Assembly: GCA_013287465.1 (NCBI GenBank)
Contig: JABDDS010000001.1
Coordinates: 51,025-94,838 of the forward strand
From: Chlamydiota bacterium
GTDB taxonomy: Bacteria > Chlamydiota > Chlamydiia > Chlamydiales > Parachlamydiaceae
Reading direction: 5' to 3'
DNA length: 43,814 nucleotides
Part shown: one piece after another, positions 36,493 to 43,814 of the stretch
Numbering within the stretch: the first letter of the stretch is position 1
How the letters are laid out: each line of letters opens with the position of its first letter
Position numbers and translations under genes: made by a program
Notes under the pieces: model-generated
What the model was told of the DNA's origin: nothing
What the model saw: only the letters and a program-made list of their open reading frames with translations
Database searches by the model: none

Positions 36493-37803
36493 ATGGCAGT
36501 AAAGGCAAAGCAAGTGAAGAAGCCGGTAGCAACTAAGGCGAAGAATCCACCAGTAAAGCAAGTTATAAAATCAACAGCAAAACAAAAGGAAGCGCAGAGC
36601 CCCCTTATTCTTAAGTGTAACCGTCTCATAGATGCGTTTGCCAAATCTGATGATGAACGCGATTTTTATATCGATCGCCAAGAGGGATTTATTATCTACG
36701 CCGATCTAGATAAAACTGAAGATGAAGTGCGTTTGATGGATGCAGAATTGCAAAAAAATTCACAACGCTATTGTTTGATTCCGAAATTGACTTATTACGA
36801 AACTAAAAAGATTATGGAGGGTTTCGTCAACGAAAAAGTGTATGACGTAGACACTAAGGATAAATTATTAGATATCATTCAGTCTAAAGAAGCTAGAGAA
36901 AATTTTCTCGAATTTATTTACGACCATCATACCGAACTTGAAAAATGGCAGGTCTATTACCAAGAGCGCTCCCGTATTCGCGTTATCGAATGGTTGTGTG
37001 CCAACCATTTTCATTTTGTTTTCGAAGAAGACCTCGAACTGCCAAGCGGCCTGATAGAGAAGCTAAAGCGAGAAATCTTTGAATCTAAAGTCAGCAAAGA
37101 GGTGGAAGGAGCTCGTAAGACCCTTCAAACTAAAGCTAAGACCTATTATTCTAATGAAGCTTTAAACCCAAGACCCAAACGAGGACGCCCTCCAAAACAA
37201 GCGTTGAAAGTGGAATATGAGCCCCAAGTAACAACAGATGTGATGTTGAATGTGCCAGATGGCTTGAGACCTTTTATATTTACTCCAGAGGCCAGTGCTA
37301 GCGCTTCAACATTCTCCTCCAAGTTTGGGTATGAAGAAGATCTCTTAGCTAGCCGTCGTCTCTCAGCTGATAATGATTTAAGCATGAGCAATTTAAATTC
37401 AAAACTTGCCGCCTTAAGAAATCTTTCTGCGAAATGGCAGGAAGCAGAAAAAAGTAAATATGTTCCAGAACCGTTTGATGATGACGATGACAGCGATTTT
37501 GATGATGATTTTGACGACGGCGATGACGATGATGAATGGGATGTAAAAGAATCGAAAAAAACAGCGACTGTAAAGAAAAAAGCAAAACCCCCTGCCAAAC
37601 CTACAAAGACAACAAAGCCTTTAAAAGCCGCTGTAAAACCTAAGAAAAAGCCTTTGAAAGCTAAAACTGCTCCCGTTGTTAAAGCAAAACCTAAAGCCAA
37701 GGAACCAATAAAAATTCCATTGAAAAAAGATAAGAAAGGAGCCACATTGCGCCCCATGATGAAGCTTAAAAGGACAAACGACAAAGGGCGCAAAGGTCGT
37801 TAA
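36493..37803 (+). CDS. UPF0158 family protein with AT-hook and histone-H1-like tail
   Basis: The 436-residue product is modular. Residues 1-36 are Lys/Ala/Pro-rich. Residues ~38-200 match the UPF0158 family as I know it from chlamydial CT429 (DERDFYIDRQEGFIIY, IIQSKEARENFLEFI, IRVIEWL). Residues 227-236 (PRPKRGRPPK) form an AT-hook core. Residues 329-350 are almost all Asp. Residues 354-418 are a Lys/Pro/Ala tail like histone H1 or the chlamydial Hc proteins. The ends and the AT-hook suggest binding of AT-rich DNA, perhaps as a nucleoid or regulatory protein; no enzymatic motif was seen. The position after clpP-dapF fits chlamydial gene order. The function of UPF0158 itself is unknown to me. 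Confidence 0.82.
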   Translation: MAVKAKQVKKPVATKAKNPPVKQVIKSTAKQKEAQSPLILKCNRLIDAFAKSDDERDFYIDRQEGFIIYADLDKTEDEVRLMDAELQKNSQRYCLIPKLTYYETKKIMEGFVNEKVYDVDTKDKLLDIIQSKEARENFLEFIYDHHTELEKWQVYYQERSRIRVIEWLCANHFHFVFEEDLELPSGLIEKLKREIFESKVSKEVEGARKTLQTKAKTYYSNEALNPRPKRGRPPKQALKVEYEPQVTTDVMLNVPDGLRPFIFTPEASASASTFSSKFGYEEDLLASRRLSADNDLSMSNLNSKLAALRNLSAKWQEAEKSKYVPEPFDDDDDSDFDDDFDDGDDDDEWDVKESKKTATVKKKAKPPAKPTKTTKPLKAAVKPKKKPLKAKTAPVVKAKPKAKEPIKIPLKKDKKGATLRPMMKLKRTNDKGRKGR

Positions 37804-37807
37804 CGTC

Positions 37808-38087
37808 GACGCTATGCATGACAATTCAACGCAAAGGCGCAAAGCCTTCGGTTTCCTTAGAACAAGAGGGAATTATTTGATCCTAAACTTTTTAAGTTCC
37901 TCGCAAGCTCGGATCTTAAAAAGAAACCATTCTAAATGGGGCCCCGGGGGCCCCATTTAGAAGGATAAATTGATTGCTGAGCTTGCGAAGCAATCATTTA
38001 ACAATTTTACTAACTACTATCTAATTTTAAAGAAACCGAAGGCTTTGCGTCTTTGCGCCTTTGCGTTGAATTGTCATGCATAGCGTC
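37808..38087. repeat. Nested palindromic element, shell B with core C, copy 2
   Basis: Outer arms gacgctatgcatgacaattc and its complement ending at 38087 continue into acgcaaaggcgcaaag and ccttcggttt. The core 37890-37995 is nearly the reverse complement of 6244-6348, with the same taaatggggccccgggggcc hairpin. It fills the 316-bp gap between two convergent genes and starts five bases after the UPF0158 stop; it could end transcription from both sides. No gene is seen in the gap. Confidence 0.9.
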
Positions 38088-38119
38088 AACCATGCGCCTT
38101 TGCGTTAAACCCTACTGAA

Positions 38120-40267
38120 TCAAAAGAAAGACTCTCCTGATCTCTGCATCTCAAGCAGTTTTTTGCACGGAACAAATCGCTCTCCATAGAGTTCTTTGTA
38201 TCGTTTTAGCTGGTTGACGATGTAATTGATCCCCAGCTTGTCTGCATAGCGCAAAAGTCCTCCACGGAATGGAGGAAAGCCGATCCCCATGATAAGAGCC
38301 AAATCTAAATAGGCTGGGTTGGTCGCTATCTTCTCTTCCATACAACGGGCAGCTTCGTTGATCATCAGAAGAAATACACGATCTCGTATATCGGTGTCGG
38401 ATATTTTCTTCTGTGGGATATTGAGATTTTTCCTCAGCTGCTTCACCTTCGGATTGAATTTCTTTTTATTGTTTTTATAGATGTAAAAACCAATGCCACA
38501 TTTCTTTCCATAGAGTTGATTTTCATACATCGCCGTGACCAACTTGGGGATAGCCATGCGCGATCCATAGGCATTTTCGAGGACCTTACTCACCTTATAT
38601 GTCACGTCGTTGCCAACCTCATCAGCTAATGTGAATGGGGGCATGGGCATCCCGAATGCAAGCATCACGTCTGAAAGTGTTTCTTCAGAGGTACCCTCTT
38701 CGAAGATACGGACAATTTCATTAACTCCTGGCAGGAATATTCTATTGACCAAGAACCCTGCACAGTCACCCACGACGATGGGGGTCTTGCCTAGTTTACG
38801 GCAGATATCAACAGCTGTTTTTATCGTTTGTGCCGATGTTTTTGAGGAAGGAATGATTTCAACTAAAGGCATTCGATTGACGGGATTGAAGAAGTGCATT
38901 CCGATAAATCGCTCAGGATGCTTCATCTTAGAGCTCATGCTATCGATTGTGATTGAGGATGTATTTGAGGCTATGATTGCATTAGGACTTAGTACATCTT
39001 CTAACTCAGCGATGACTTTTTGTTTTAATTCTAGGTTTTCAACAGCCGCTTCGATGACGAGGTCGAGATTTTTAAATCCAGAGTAGTCGACAGAGCCACT
39101 AAGACGATGAAATTTGAGAGACTCCTCGCATGGCTTGAGTTTTTTATCTTTGACCATTTTGGCATAGATAGAGTGGATTGCACTCATGCCACGTCCAACG
39201 GCGTTCCAATCGACATCTTTCATGCGCACTGGAATATCGCGTGATGAGAGCAACCACGCAATGCCGCTGCCCATGATCCCTGCGCCAATGACTCCTGTTG
39301 AAGAAATTTTCATCAGCTCCGCATCTGTATCGATGCCAGGATCCTTTTTAAGAGCTTCTTGGATGAAAAAGAGATGGATGAGGTTTGCCGAGTTTGCAAA
39401 GCCCGTAAGGGCGTTTTCTTTAAAGACTTCTATTTCTCGCTTTAGGCCCGTTTCTAACGACTGCCGACAAGTTTCTTTGATCAGTGCTAAAGCAATTAGC
39501 GGCGCCGGGTATAGTCCCTTGGTTTTTTTCAGGATGTCTTTCTTTGCTTTATTGAAGAGAAATCCACGTCCAATTGGATTGTTTTCAAGAAGTTGATAGC
39601 GCAATCCTCTTTGCTGACGACGACGGATAATCTGGTTCTGCCCATCTTTTGAAAGGCATTTTTTTATAAATTCAAAAGCTTTGGCATCGAAAAATTCAGA
39701 AGCAAAAAGGGCATCTGCTAATTTAATTTTCCACGCTTGATTTCCTTTGAGTGATTTCCCTGAAAGGATGAGAGGAAGGGCTTCGATAAGACCGACAAGG
39801 CGCGGAAGGCGTTGTGTCCCTCCCCATCCAGGAATGATTCCTAAGGTCACTTCTGGGAGTCCAAGAAGTGTTTTTGGACTATCCGAAACAACTCTATAAG
39901 TGCACGCCAACGCTAATTCCATCCCTCCACCTAAACAGGCGCCATTAATCAGTGCTACCGTTGGAAAAGGAAGATTGCTGATTTTATTGAAGACACGATG
40001 TCCACCCTCAATCATAAAGCTAACATGAGAAGGGTCACTTGCCATCGGTTCGAAGCTGTGAAGGTCTGCACCTGCGATGAAGACCCCTTTTTTTGCACTT
40101 GATATCGCCAATATTTTGATCTCTTTATTTGTTGCTAGCCCATCAATTATTTTTTCGAGCTCCTCGATGACGGGTCCCGAAAAGGTGTTGACCTTTTCAT
40201 TCGGAAGATCAAATACTAAACTCGCAATTCCATTACTATCGATAGAAAGTTTAAAAGCATTTTCCAT
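38120..40267 (-). CDS. fadJ: Fatty acid oxidation multifunctional enzyme (enoyl-CoA hydratase / 3-hydroxyacyl-CoA dehydrogenase)
   Basis: The 715-residue enzyme (E. coli FadJ 714) performs the hydration and NAD-dependent dehydrogenation steps of beta-oxidation. Its N-terminal crotonase domain (to ~190) has the oxyanion motifs IAGADLHSF and GACLGGGMELALA, and EVTLGIIPGWGGTQRLPRL. The dehydrogenase half begins with the NAD site GVIGAGIMGSGIAW (~325) and includes SNTSSI and MHFFNPVNRMPLVEI. ATG at 40267 follows ggaggtcaacta and overlaps the thiolase stop by one base (TAATG). A longer frame to 40315 lies within the thiolase gene and is rejected. Confidence 0.93.
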   Translation of the reverse strand: MENAFKLSIDSNGIASLVFDLPNEKVNTFSGPVIEELEKIIDGLATNKEIKILAISSAKKGVFIAGADLHSFEPMASDPSHVSFMIEGGHRVFNKISNLPFPTVALINGACLGGGMELALACTYRVVSDSPKTLLGLPEVTLGIIPGWGGTQRLPRLVGLIEALPLILSGKSLKGNQAWKIKLADALFASEFFDAKAFEFIKKCLSKDGQNQIIRRRQQRGLRYQLLENNPIGRGFLFNKAKKDILKKTKGLYPAPLIALALIKETCRQSLETGLKREIEVFKENALTGFANSANLIHLFFIQEALKKDPGIDTDAELMKISSTGVIGAGIMGSGIAWLLSSRDIPVRMKDVDWNAVGRGMSAIHSIYAKMVKDKKLKPCEESLKFHRLSGSVDYSGFKNLDLVIEAAVENLELKQKVIAELEDVLSPNAIIASNTSSITIDSMSSKMKHPERFIGMHFFNPVNRMPLVEIIPSSKTSAQTIKTAVDICRKLGKTPIVVGDCAGFLVNRIFLPGVNEIVRIFEEGTSEETLSDVMLAFGMPMPPFTLADEVGNDVTYKVSKVLENAYGSRMAIPKLVTAMYENQLYGKKCGIGFYIYKNNKKKFNPKVKQLRKNLNIPQKKISDTDIRDRVFLLMINEAARCMEEKIATNPAYLDLALIMGIGFPPFRGGLLRYADKLGINYIVNQLKRYKELYGERFVPCKKLLEMQRSGESFF

Positions 40268-41547
40268 TAGTTGACCTCCACAATCATTGCTTGACCTTGC
40301 CCACCGCCAATACAAAGGGTGGCTAAACCGATGTTTTTATTTCTTCTTTTAAGTTCATTGAGAAGTGTGAGGATTAAACGCGTTCCCGAAGCTCCTAGTG
40401 GATGTCCAAGCGCGATGGCTCCTCCATTGACATTGAGTTTATCCCGATCAATTTCACCGATGGCGTGATCGCGGCCAAGCTCCTTGCGAGAAAAGTCATT
40501 GGAAGCTAATGCTTTAATTGAAGCCAGCACCTGTGCTGCAAATGCTTCATTGATTTCTATTAAATCGATGTCAGAGAGTTGCATCCCTGTTTTTTTCAGT
40601 AGTTTTGCCGTAGAAAAAACAGTCCCTAGGCCCATACGCGAAGGTTGGAGTCCTGCAACCGCATAGTCGCGGATATAACCCATTGGCTGTAGTCCTAGCT
40701 CTTTAGCTTTCGATTCTTTCATGAGCAGCACAGCAGCAGCGCCATCCGTCAATGGGCTTGAGTTGCCAGCGGTAACGGTTCCCATTACGGAATCAAAAAC
40801 AGGTCTTAGCTTCGATAGAGACTCCATCGATTGATTATCTCTTGGGCCATCATCTTGAACCTGGATATTAGCATAGTTAGGAGGGATTGTAACGGGGATG
40901 ATTTCGTTGGCAAAAAATCCCTCATTAATAGCTTCACAGGCTCTCTGTTGACTCATTAAGGCAAATTGATCTTGCTCTTGTCTTGTAACAAAAAATTCTC
41001 TTGCTAGGTTCTCCGCTGTTTGTCCCATCGTCAACCCGCAGAGAGGATCTAAAATTTCGGGGATTTCTGGAATTAAAAAATTGAGGCGGAAAGAAGAGAG
41101 CGTAGCAAGCTGCTGTTTCCACCCTTTGGCTTTATTGAGTTTTTGCAGGAAATTTCTAAATGATTTTCTAATCGATACGGGGAAATTGCTCATCGATTCC
41201 ACCCCTCCAGCAACGGCGATTTCAATGCGTCCCAACATAATTTTATCCGCTGCTGTTGCAATAGCTTCTAATCCAGAAGCACAGTTGCGGTTTACAGAGA
41301 CGGCAGGCACTGCAATGGGCAGACCACCCTTGACACCAATGATACGGGCAATGTTGGCTAGCAAAGGCAGTTGTATCACGTTTCCAAAGATCAATTCGTC
41401 GACGAGATGACCTGGAAGGTTGGAACGGATGAGGAGTTCTGCAACGGCACGTGCTCCTAAATCATCTGGTTCGAAGTCTCGCATGACCCCTCCGGCTTTG
41501 CAGAAAGGGGTGCGGACTCCTGAGACAATAGCAACGCGGTCTTTCAT
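40267..41547 (-). CDS. fadI: Acetyl-CoA C-acyltransferase (3-ketoacyl-CoA thiolase, FadI-like)
   Basis: The 426-residue thiolase cleaves 3-ketoacyl-CoA in the last beta-oxidation step. Catalytic residues are visible: Cys 89 in SVNRNCASG, His 382 in ALGHPLGASG and Cys 412 in LCIGGGQG. Length and the inserted segment around residues 130-155 fit the FadI / trifunctional-protein beta-subunit branch better than FadA (387 residues), and pairing with a FadJ-like enzyme agrees. The ATG at 41547 overlaps the acyl-CoA ligase stop as ATGA and lies after aaaagga. Confidence 0.93.
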   Translation of the reverse strand: MKDRVAIVSGVRTPFCKAGGVMRDFEPDDLGARAVAELLIRSNLPGHLVDELIFGNVIQLPLLANIARIIGVKGGLPIAVPAVSVNRNCASGLEAIATAADKIMLGRIEIAVAGGVESMSNFPVSIRKSFRNFLQKLNKAKGWKQQLATLSSFRLNFLIPEIPEILDPLCGLTMGQTAENLAREFFVTRQEQDQFALMSQQRACEAINEGFFANEIIPVTIPPNYANIQVQDDGPRDNQSMESLSKLRPVFDSVMGTVTAGNSSPLTDGAAAVLLMKESKAKELGLQPMGYIRDYAVAGLQPSRMGLGTVFSTAKLLKKTGMQLSDIDLIEINEAFAAQVLASIKALASNDFSRKELGRDHAIGEIDRDKLNVNGGAIALGHPLGASGTRLILTLLNELKRRNKNIGLATLCIGGGQGQAMIVEVN

Positions 41548-43337
41548 AAGGACTCCTTTTCTTGAGCTGGAATAGACAGGTACATTTCATCGATGAGATG
41601 GCCGTATTTTTTTGCAACTGCTTCTCTCTTAATTTTCATTGAGGGTGTGAGGTCCCCATCCTTTACCGAGAGGGGATGTATGACGAAACGGTATGCTCTG
41701 ATCTGTTCCCAATGGTTGAGATGTTTATTGATTTGATTGATGATTTTATTGACCTCTACGGAGACGCTTGGACCATTTAAAAAACCTTCTTCCGTTAAAG
41801 TAGTCGCATTTTGTTGAATTTGCATCCTTTTGACTTCCTCTTTGTTGGGAAAGAGAAGGCATGAAGAAAATTTCCTCCCCTCAGCAATGATGAGAGCCGA
41901 TTCAATGAGAGGATAACGACAAAGGGCTTGCTCTATTGGAGTGGGGGCGACATATTCCCCTGTTGATGTTTTGTAGAGCTCTTTCATTCTCCCAAATATT
42001 TTTAGAGAGCCCTCTTTATCGAGGACTCCCCTGTCCCCTGTGTGGAGCCACCCGTCCGCATCGATCGCTTTTAATGTGGCTTCTGGATTTTTATAATAGC
42101 CTCTCATCACGCCCTTTCCGCGAACGAGAATTTCCCCTTCAGGCGTTGTTTTGATCTCATATCCCTTCAAAGGGACTCCCACATTTCCTACTTTATTGTG
42201 ATCGACGAGGCTTGCGCACACAGGACACGCCTCCGTCATTCCCCACCCTTCATAGATCGGAATTCCAATCTGTTCGAAAAAGGAATGAAGCTGGGGATCG
42301 AGGGAGGCTCCTCCAGAAATCACCACGCGCAATTTTCCACCAAGAGCATTGCGCAGTTTAGAATAGACGAGAAAATTTAGAATGGGATGTAAAATGACAT
42401 TGAGAATTTTTTTATTTTGATTTTGTGCCAGTTTAAAAGCAAAGAAGCCAAGAGAACGCTTTAATCCTTTGAGTTTTTGAATCTCATCAAACATTTTGCT
42501 GTAGATCTTCTCTAGCAAACGAGGGACAACGACGATTGCTGTCGGCTGTACCTCTTGACAAATCGCACCAAGGTTTTTGTAGTCATTGGAATAATAGATG
42601 GAGACTCCCCAAAGAATCATCCATAGATTGACACTATAGCCAAAAACATGTTCTAGAGGAAGCACACTCAGGTAACGATCCGTGTGTTTGTCCCATGAGT
42701 AAGGATCATTATTCAGAAAACCAACGATGTTTTCTTGGGTAAGCTCTACCCCCTTGGGAGTGCCCGTGCTACCGCTTGTGTAAATGATGATGGCAAGGTC
42801 GGAAGGCTGAATTTCCTTTTCCATTTCCTCATATTTAAAAGGAGCCTGATCGTCGATGAGGCGTCCTTTTTCAATCAATGAAGAGAAAGTATTGATGGCG
42901 AAACGAGAGGAAGAAGCATCGGCAGGCGGCTCTCCAATAGTGATCACTCTGTTGAAGAGCGAGGCATGCCGTTGCATAAGAGACCAATGCTCTTCTTCTC
43001 CAACGAAAAGAAGTTTGATGTCTGTCTGCTTCACTTCATAGATAAAATTGTCATCGGAGATATTGGAGAATAATGGGACCACAACTCCCCCAGCAATCAT
43101 AATGGCGAAGTTGGAAATACTCCATTGAGGGGATCCCGTTGCCAAGATGCCGACTTTATCCCCCCTTTGCAATCCCATATCGCGCAGTCCTAAAGATAGG
43201 TACTTGACATCGCGCAGAAAGTTTTTTGTCGAGAGGTGTTTCCATTCATTATTTGATCGATAACTAAAGGCAGTGGGATTGGAATGGTGTTTTCTTAGGT
43301 GGTTGAGAATCCCCACACAAGTGTCAACTTGCAGCAT
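41544..43337 (-). CDS. Long-chain acyl-CoA synthetase (AMP-forming)
   Basis: The 597-residue ligase activates fatty acids to acyl-CoA with ATP. It has the AMP-binding signature IIIYTSGSTGTPKGVELT (~183-200), GWGMTEACPV, GWLHTGDRG and GRMKELYKTSTGEYVAP, which place it near FAA1-type long-chain enzymes. No signal peptide is seen. I choose ATG at 43337, six bases after ggag (43347-43344); the frame extends five codons to a TTG at 43352 that overlaps this site. It is the first gene of the operon and supplies substrate for the two enzymes downstream. Confidence 0.92.
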   Translation of the reverse strand: MLQVDTCVGILNHLRKHHSNPTAFSYRSNNEWKHLSTKNFLRDVKYLSLGLRDMGLQRGDKVGILATGSPQWSISNFAIMIAGGVVVPLFSNISDDNFIYEVKQTDIKLLFVGEEEHWSLMQRHASLFNRVITIGEPPADASSSRFAINTFSSLIEKGRLIDDQAPFKYEEMEKEIQPSDLAIIIYTSGSTGTPKGVELTQENIVGFLNNDPYSWDKHTDRYLSVLPLEHVFGYSVNLWMILWGVSIYYSNDYKNLGAICQEVQPTAIVVVPRLLEKIYSKMFDEIQKLKGLKRSLGFFAFKLAQNQNKKILNVILHPILNFLVYSKLRNALGGKLRVVISGGASLDPQLHSFFEQIGIPIYEGWGMTEACPVCASLVDHNKVGNVGVPLKGYEIKTTPEGEILVRGKGVMRGYYKNPEATLKAIDADGWLHTGDRGVLDKEGSLKIFGRMKELYKTSTGEYVAPTPIEQALCRYPLIESALIIAEGRKFSSCLLFPNKEEVKRMQIQQNATTLTEEGFLNGPSVSVEVNKIINQINKHLNHWEQIRAYRFVIHPLSVKDGDLTPSMKIKREAVAKKYGHLIDEMYLSIPAQEKESL

Positions 43338-43386
43338 ATAGAGGCTCCACAAAATGGTTGAATAAAATTTTCATTGGTATTTTTGG

Positions 43387-43416
43387 ATTATGTGCATTTC
43401 CCATCGATTTTGTCAA
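43387..43416 (-). promoter_or_regulatory. Strong sigma70-type promoter for the fatty-acid operon
   Basis: On the minus strand a perfect ttgaca (43416-43411) and cataat (43392-43387) are 18 bases apart. The expected start lies ~40 bases before the ATG at 43337. No FadR-like operator was recognised. Confidence 0.65.
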
Positions 43417-43495
43417 GCCGCTTTACATTTCCGTCAGGTGACTAACTACTAAATCAATTTGTTGAATTTTAGTGATTCACTATAGAGCACGACTA

Positions 43496-43814
43496 AGATT
43501 ATTGTTCTCAAAGATAGCGAGTACAGGATATGTAGGATCAGGGAGGATATGAAGAATCGTTGACGCTGGCTACAGGGATAGGCAGAAACGAAATGTAATA
43601 ACATTTTAAGTTCCTCGCAAGCTCGGAACTTAAAAAATAGATCTTTCTAAATGGGGCTGGAGCCCCATTTAGAAAGATAAATTAATTGTTAGCATGCGAA
43701 ATAATTATCTATTCTGCAGTCGTTTCTATCGATCCTTCAAGCTAGCGTCAACGATCCTTCATATCCTCCCTGATCCTACAATCCTGTACTCGCTATCTTT
43801 GAGAACAATAATCT
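43496..43814. repeat. 319-bp nested palindrome at the right edge, core C in a different shell
   Basis: Outer arms of about 75 bp start agattattgttctcaaagat at 43496 and pair almost perfectly with the last 75 bases of the window; inside them are tgtaggatcagggaggatat and cgttgacgct. The core 43604-43708 matches core C at 6244-6348 and 37890-37995 (ttcctcgcaagctcgg, taaatggggc hairpin), but with a shorter GC centre. The arm ends at the last base, so the element may extend further. It occupies most of the gene-free stretch 43417-43814; nothing else was seen there. Confidence 0.92.

Overview
The window looks like a chromosome segment from a member of the Chlamydiae outside the family Chlamydiaceae (an 'environmental' or amoeba-associated chlamydia). 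This rests on gene order and content. Polyprenyl synthase is coupled to a GlmU-like protein that lacks its uridyltransferase half, and clpP-dapF-UPF0158 lie side by side as I recall them in Chlamydia trachomatis (around CT628/CT629 and CT431-CT429). DNA is AT-rich and several operons use ATGA stop/start overlaps. No database was searched, so genus and species are not claimed.

Layout. 1-3266 (-): a collagen-like Gly-X-Y surface protein that runs off the left edge. 3714-6149 (+): yggT, dus and a methyltransferase. 6445-8015 (-): polyprenyl diphosphate synthase and a GlmU-like beta-helix protein. 8327-9454 (+): an RNA m5U methyltransferase with an Fe-S cysteine motif. 9558-16016 (-): a tightly coupled kdpABCD potassium-uptake operon whose KdpD has no recognisable histidine kinase domain and which has no kdpE here. 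16307-22099 (+): a complete RND efflux system (adaptor, HAE1 pump, outer-membrane factor). 22359-34658 (+): one 4099-codon autotransporter made of about 75 'GQMVF' units. 34913-37803 (+): clpP, dapF and a UPF0158 protein with an AT-hook and a histone-H1-like tail. 38120-43337 (-): acyl-CoA ligase, FadI-like thiolase and FadJ-like multifunctional enzyme, all start/stop coupled.

What stands out. Almost every gap between transcription units, and one gap inside an operon, holds a large palindromic element; I count eleven. They are modular and nested. A 90-bp palindrome (family A) occurs four times, two of them inside a second palindromic shell. A ~105-bp core with a GGGGCC hairpin occurs three times inside two unrelated shells. 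Two of the nested elements flank the giant autotransporter gene in opposite orientation. One element has landed between the efflux adaptor and pump genes and now encodes the last seven codons of the adaptor. This nested-palindrome system and the GQMVF autotransporter are the two best candidates for something undescribed.

Functionally the window is rich in envelope genes: two very large repetitive exported proteins, an efflux pump and a K+ pump, set among housekeeping genes for proteolysis, lysine/peptidoglycan precursor synthesis, isoprenoids and RNA modification. The coupled fatty-acid activation and beta-oxidation operon suggests use of host fatty acids. No tRNA, rRNA, CRISPR array, transposase or integrase was recognised.
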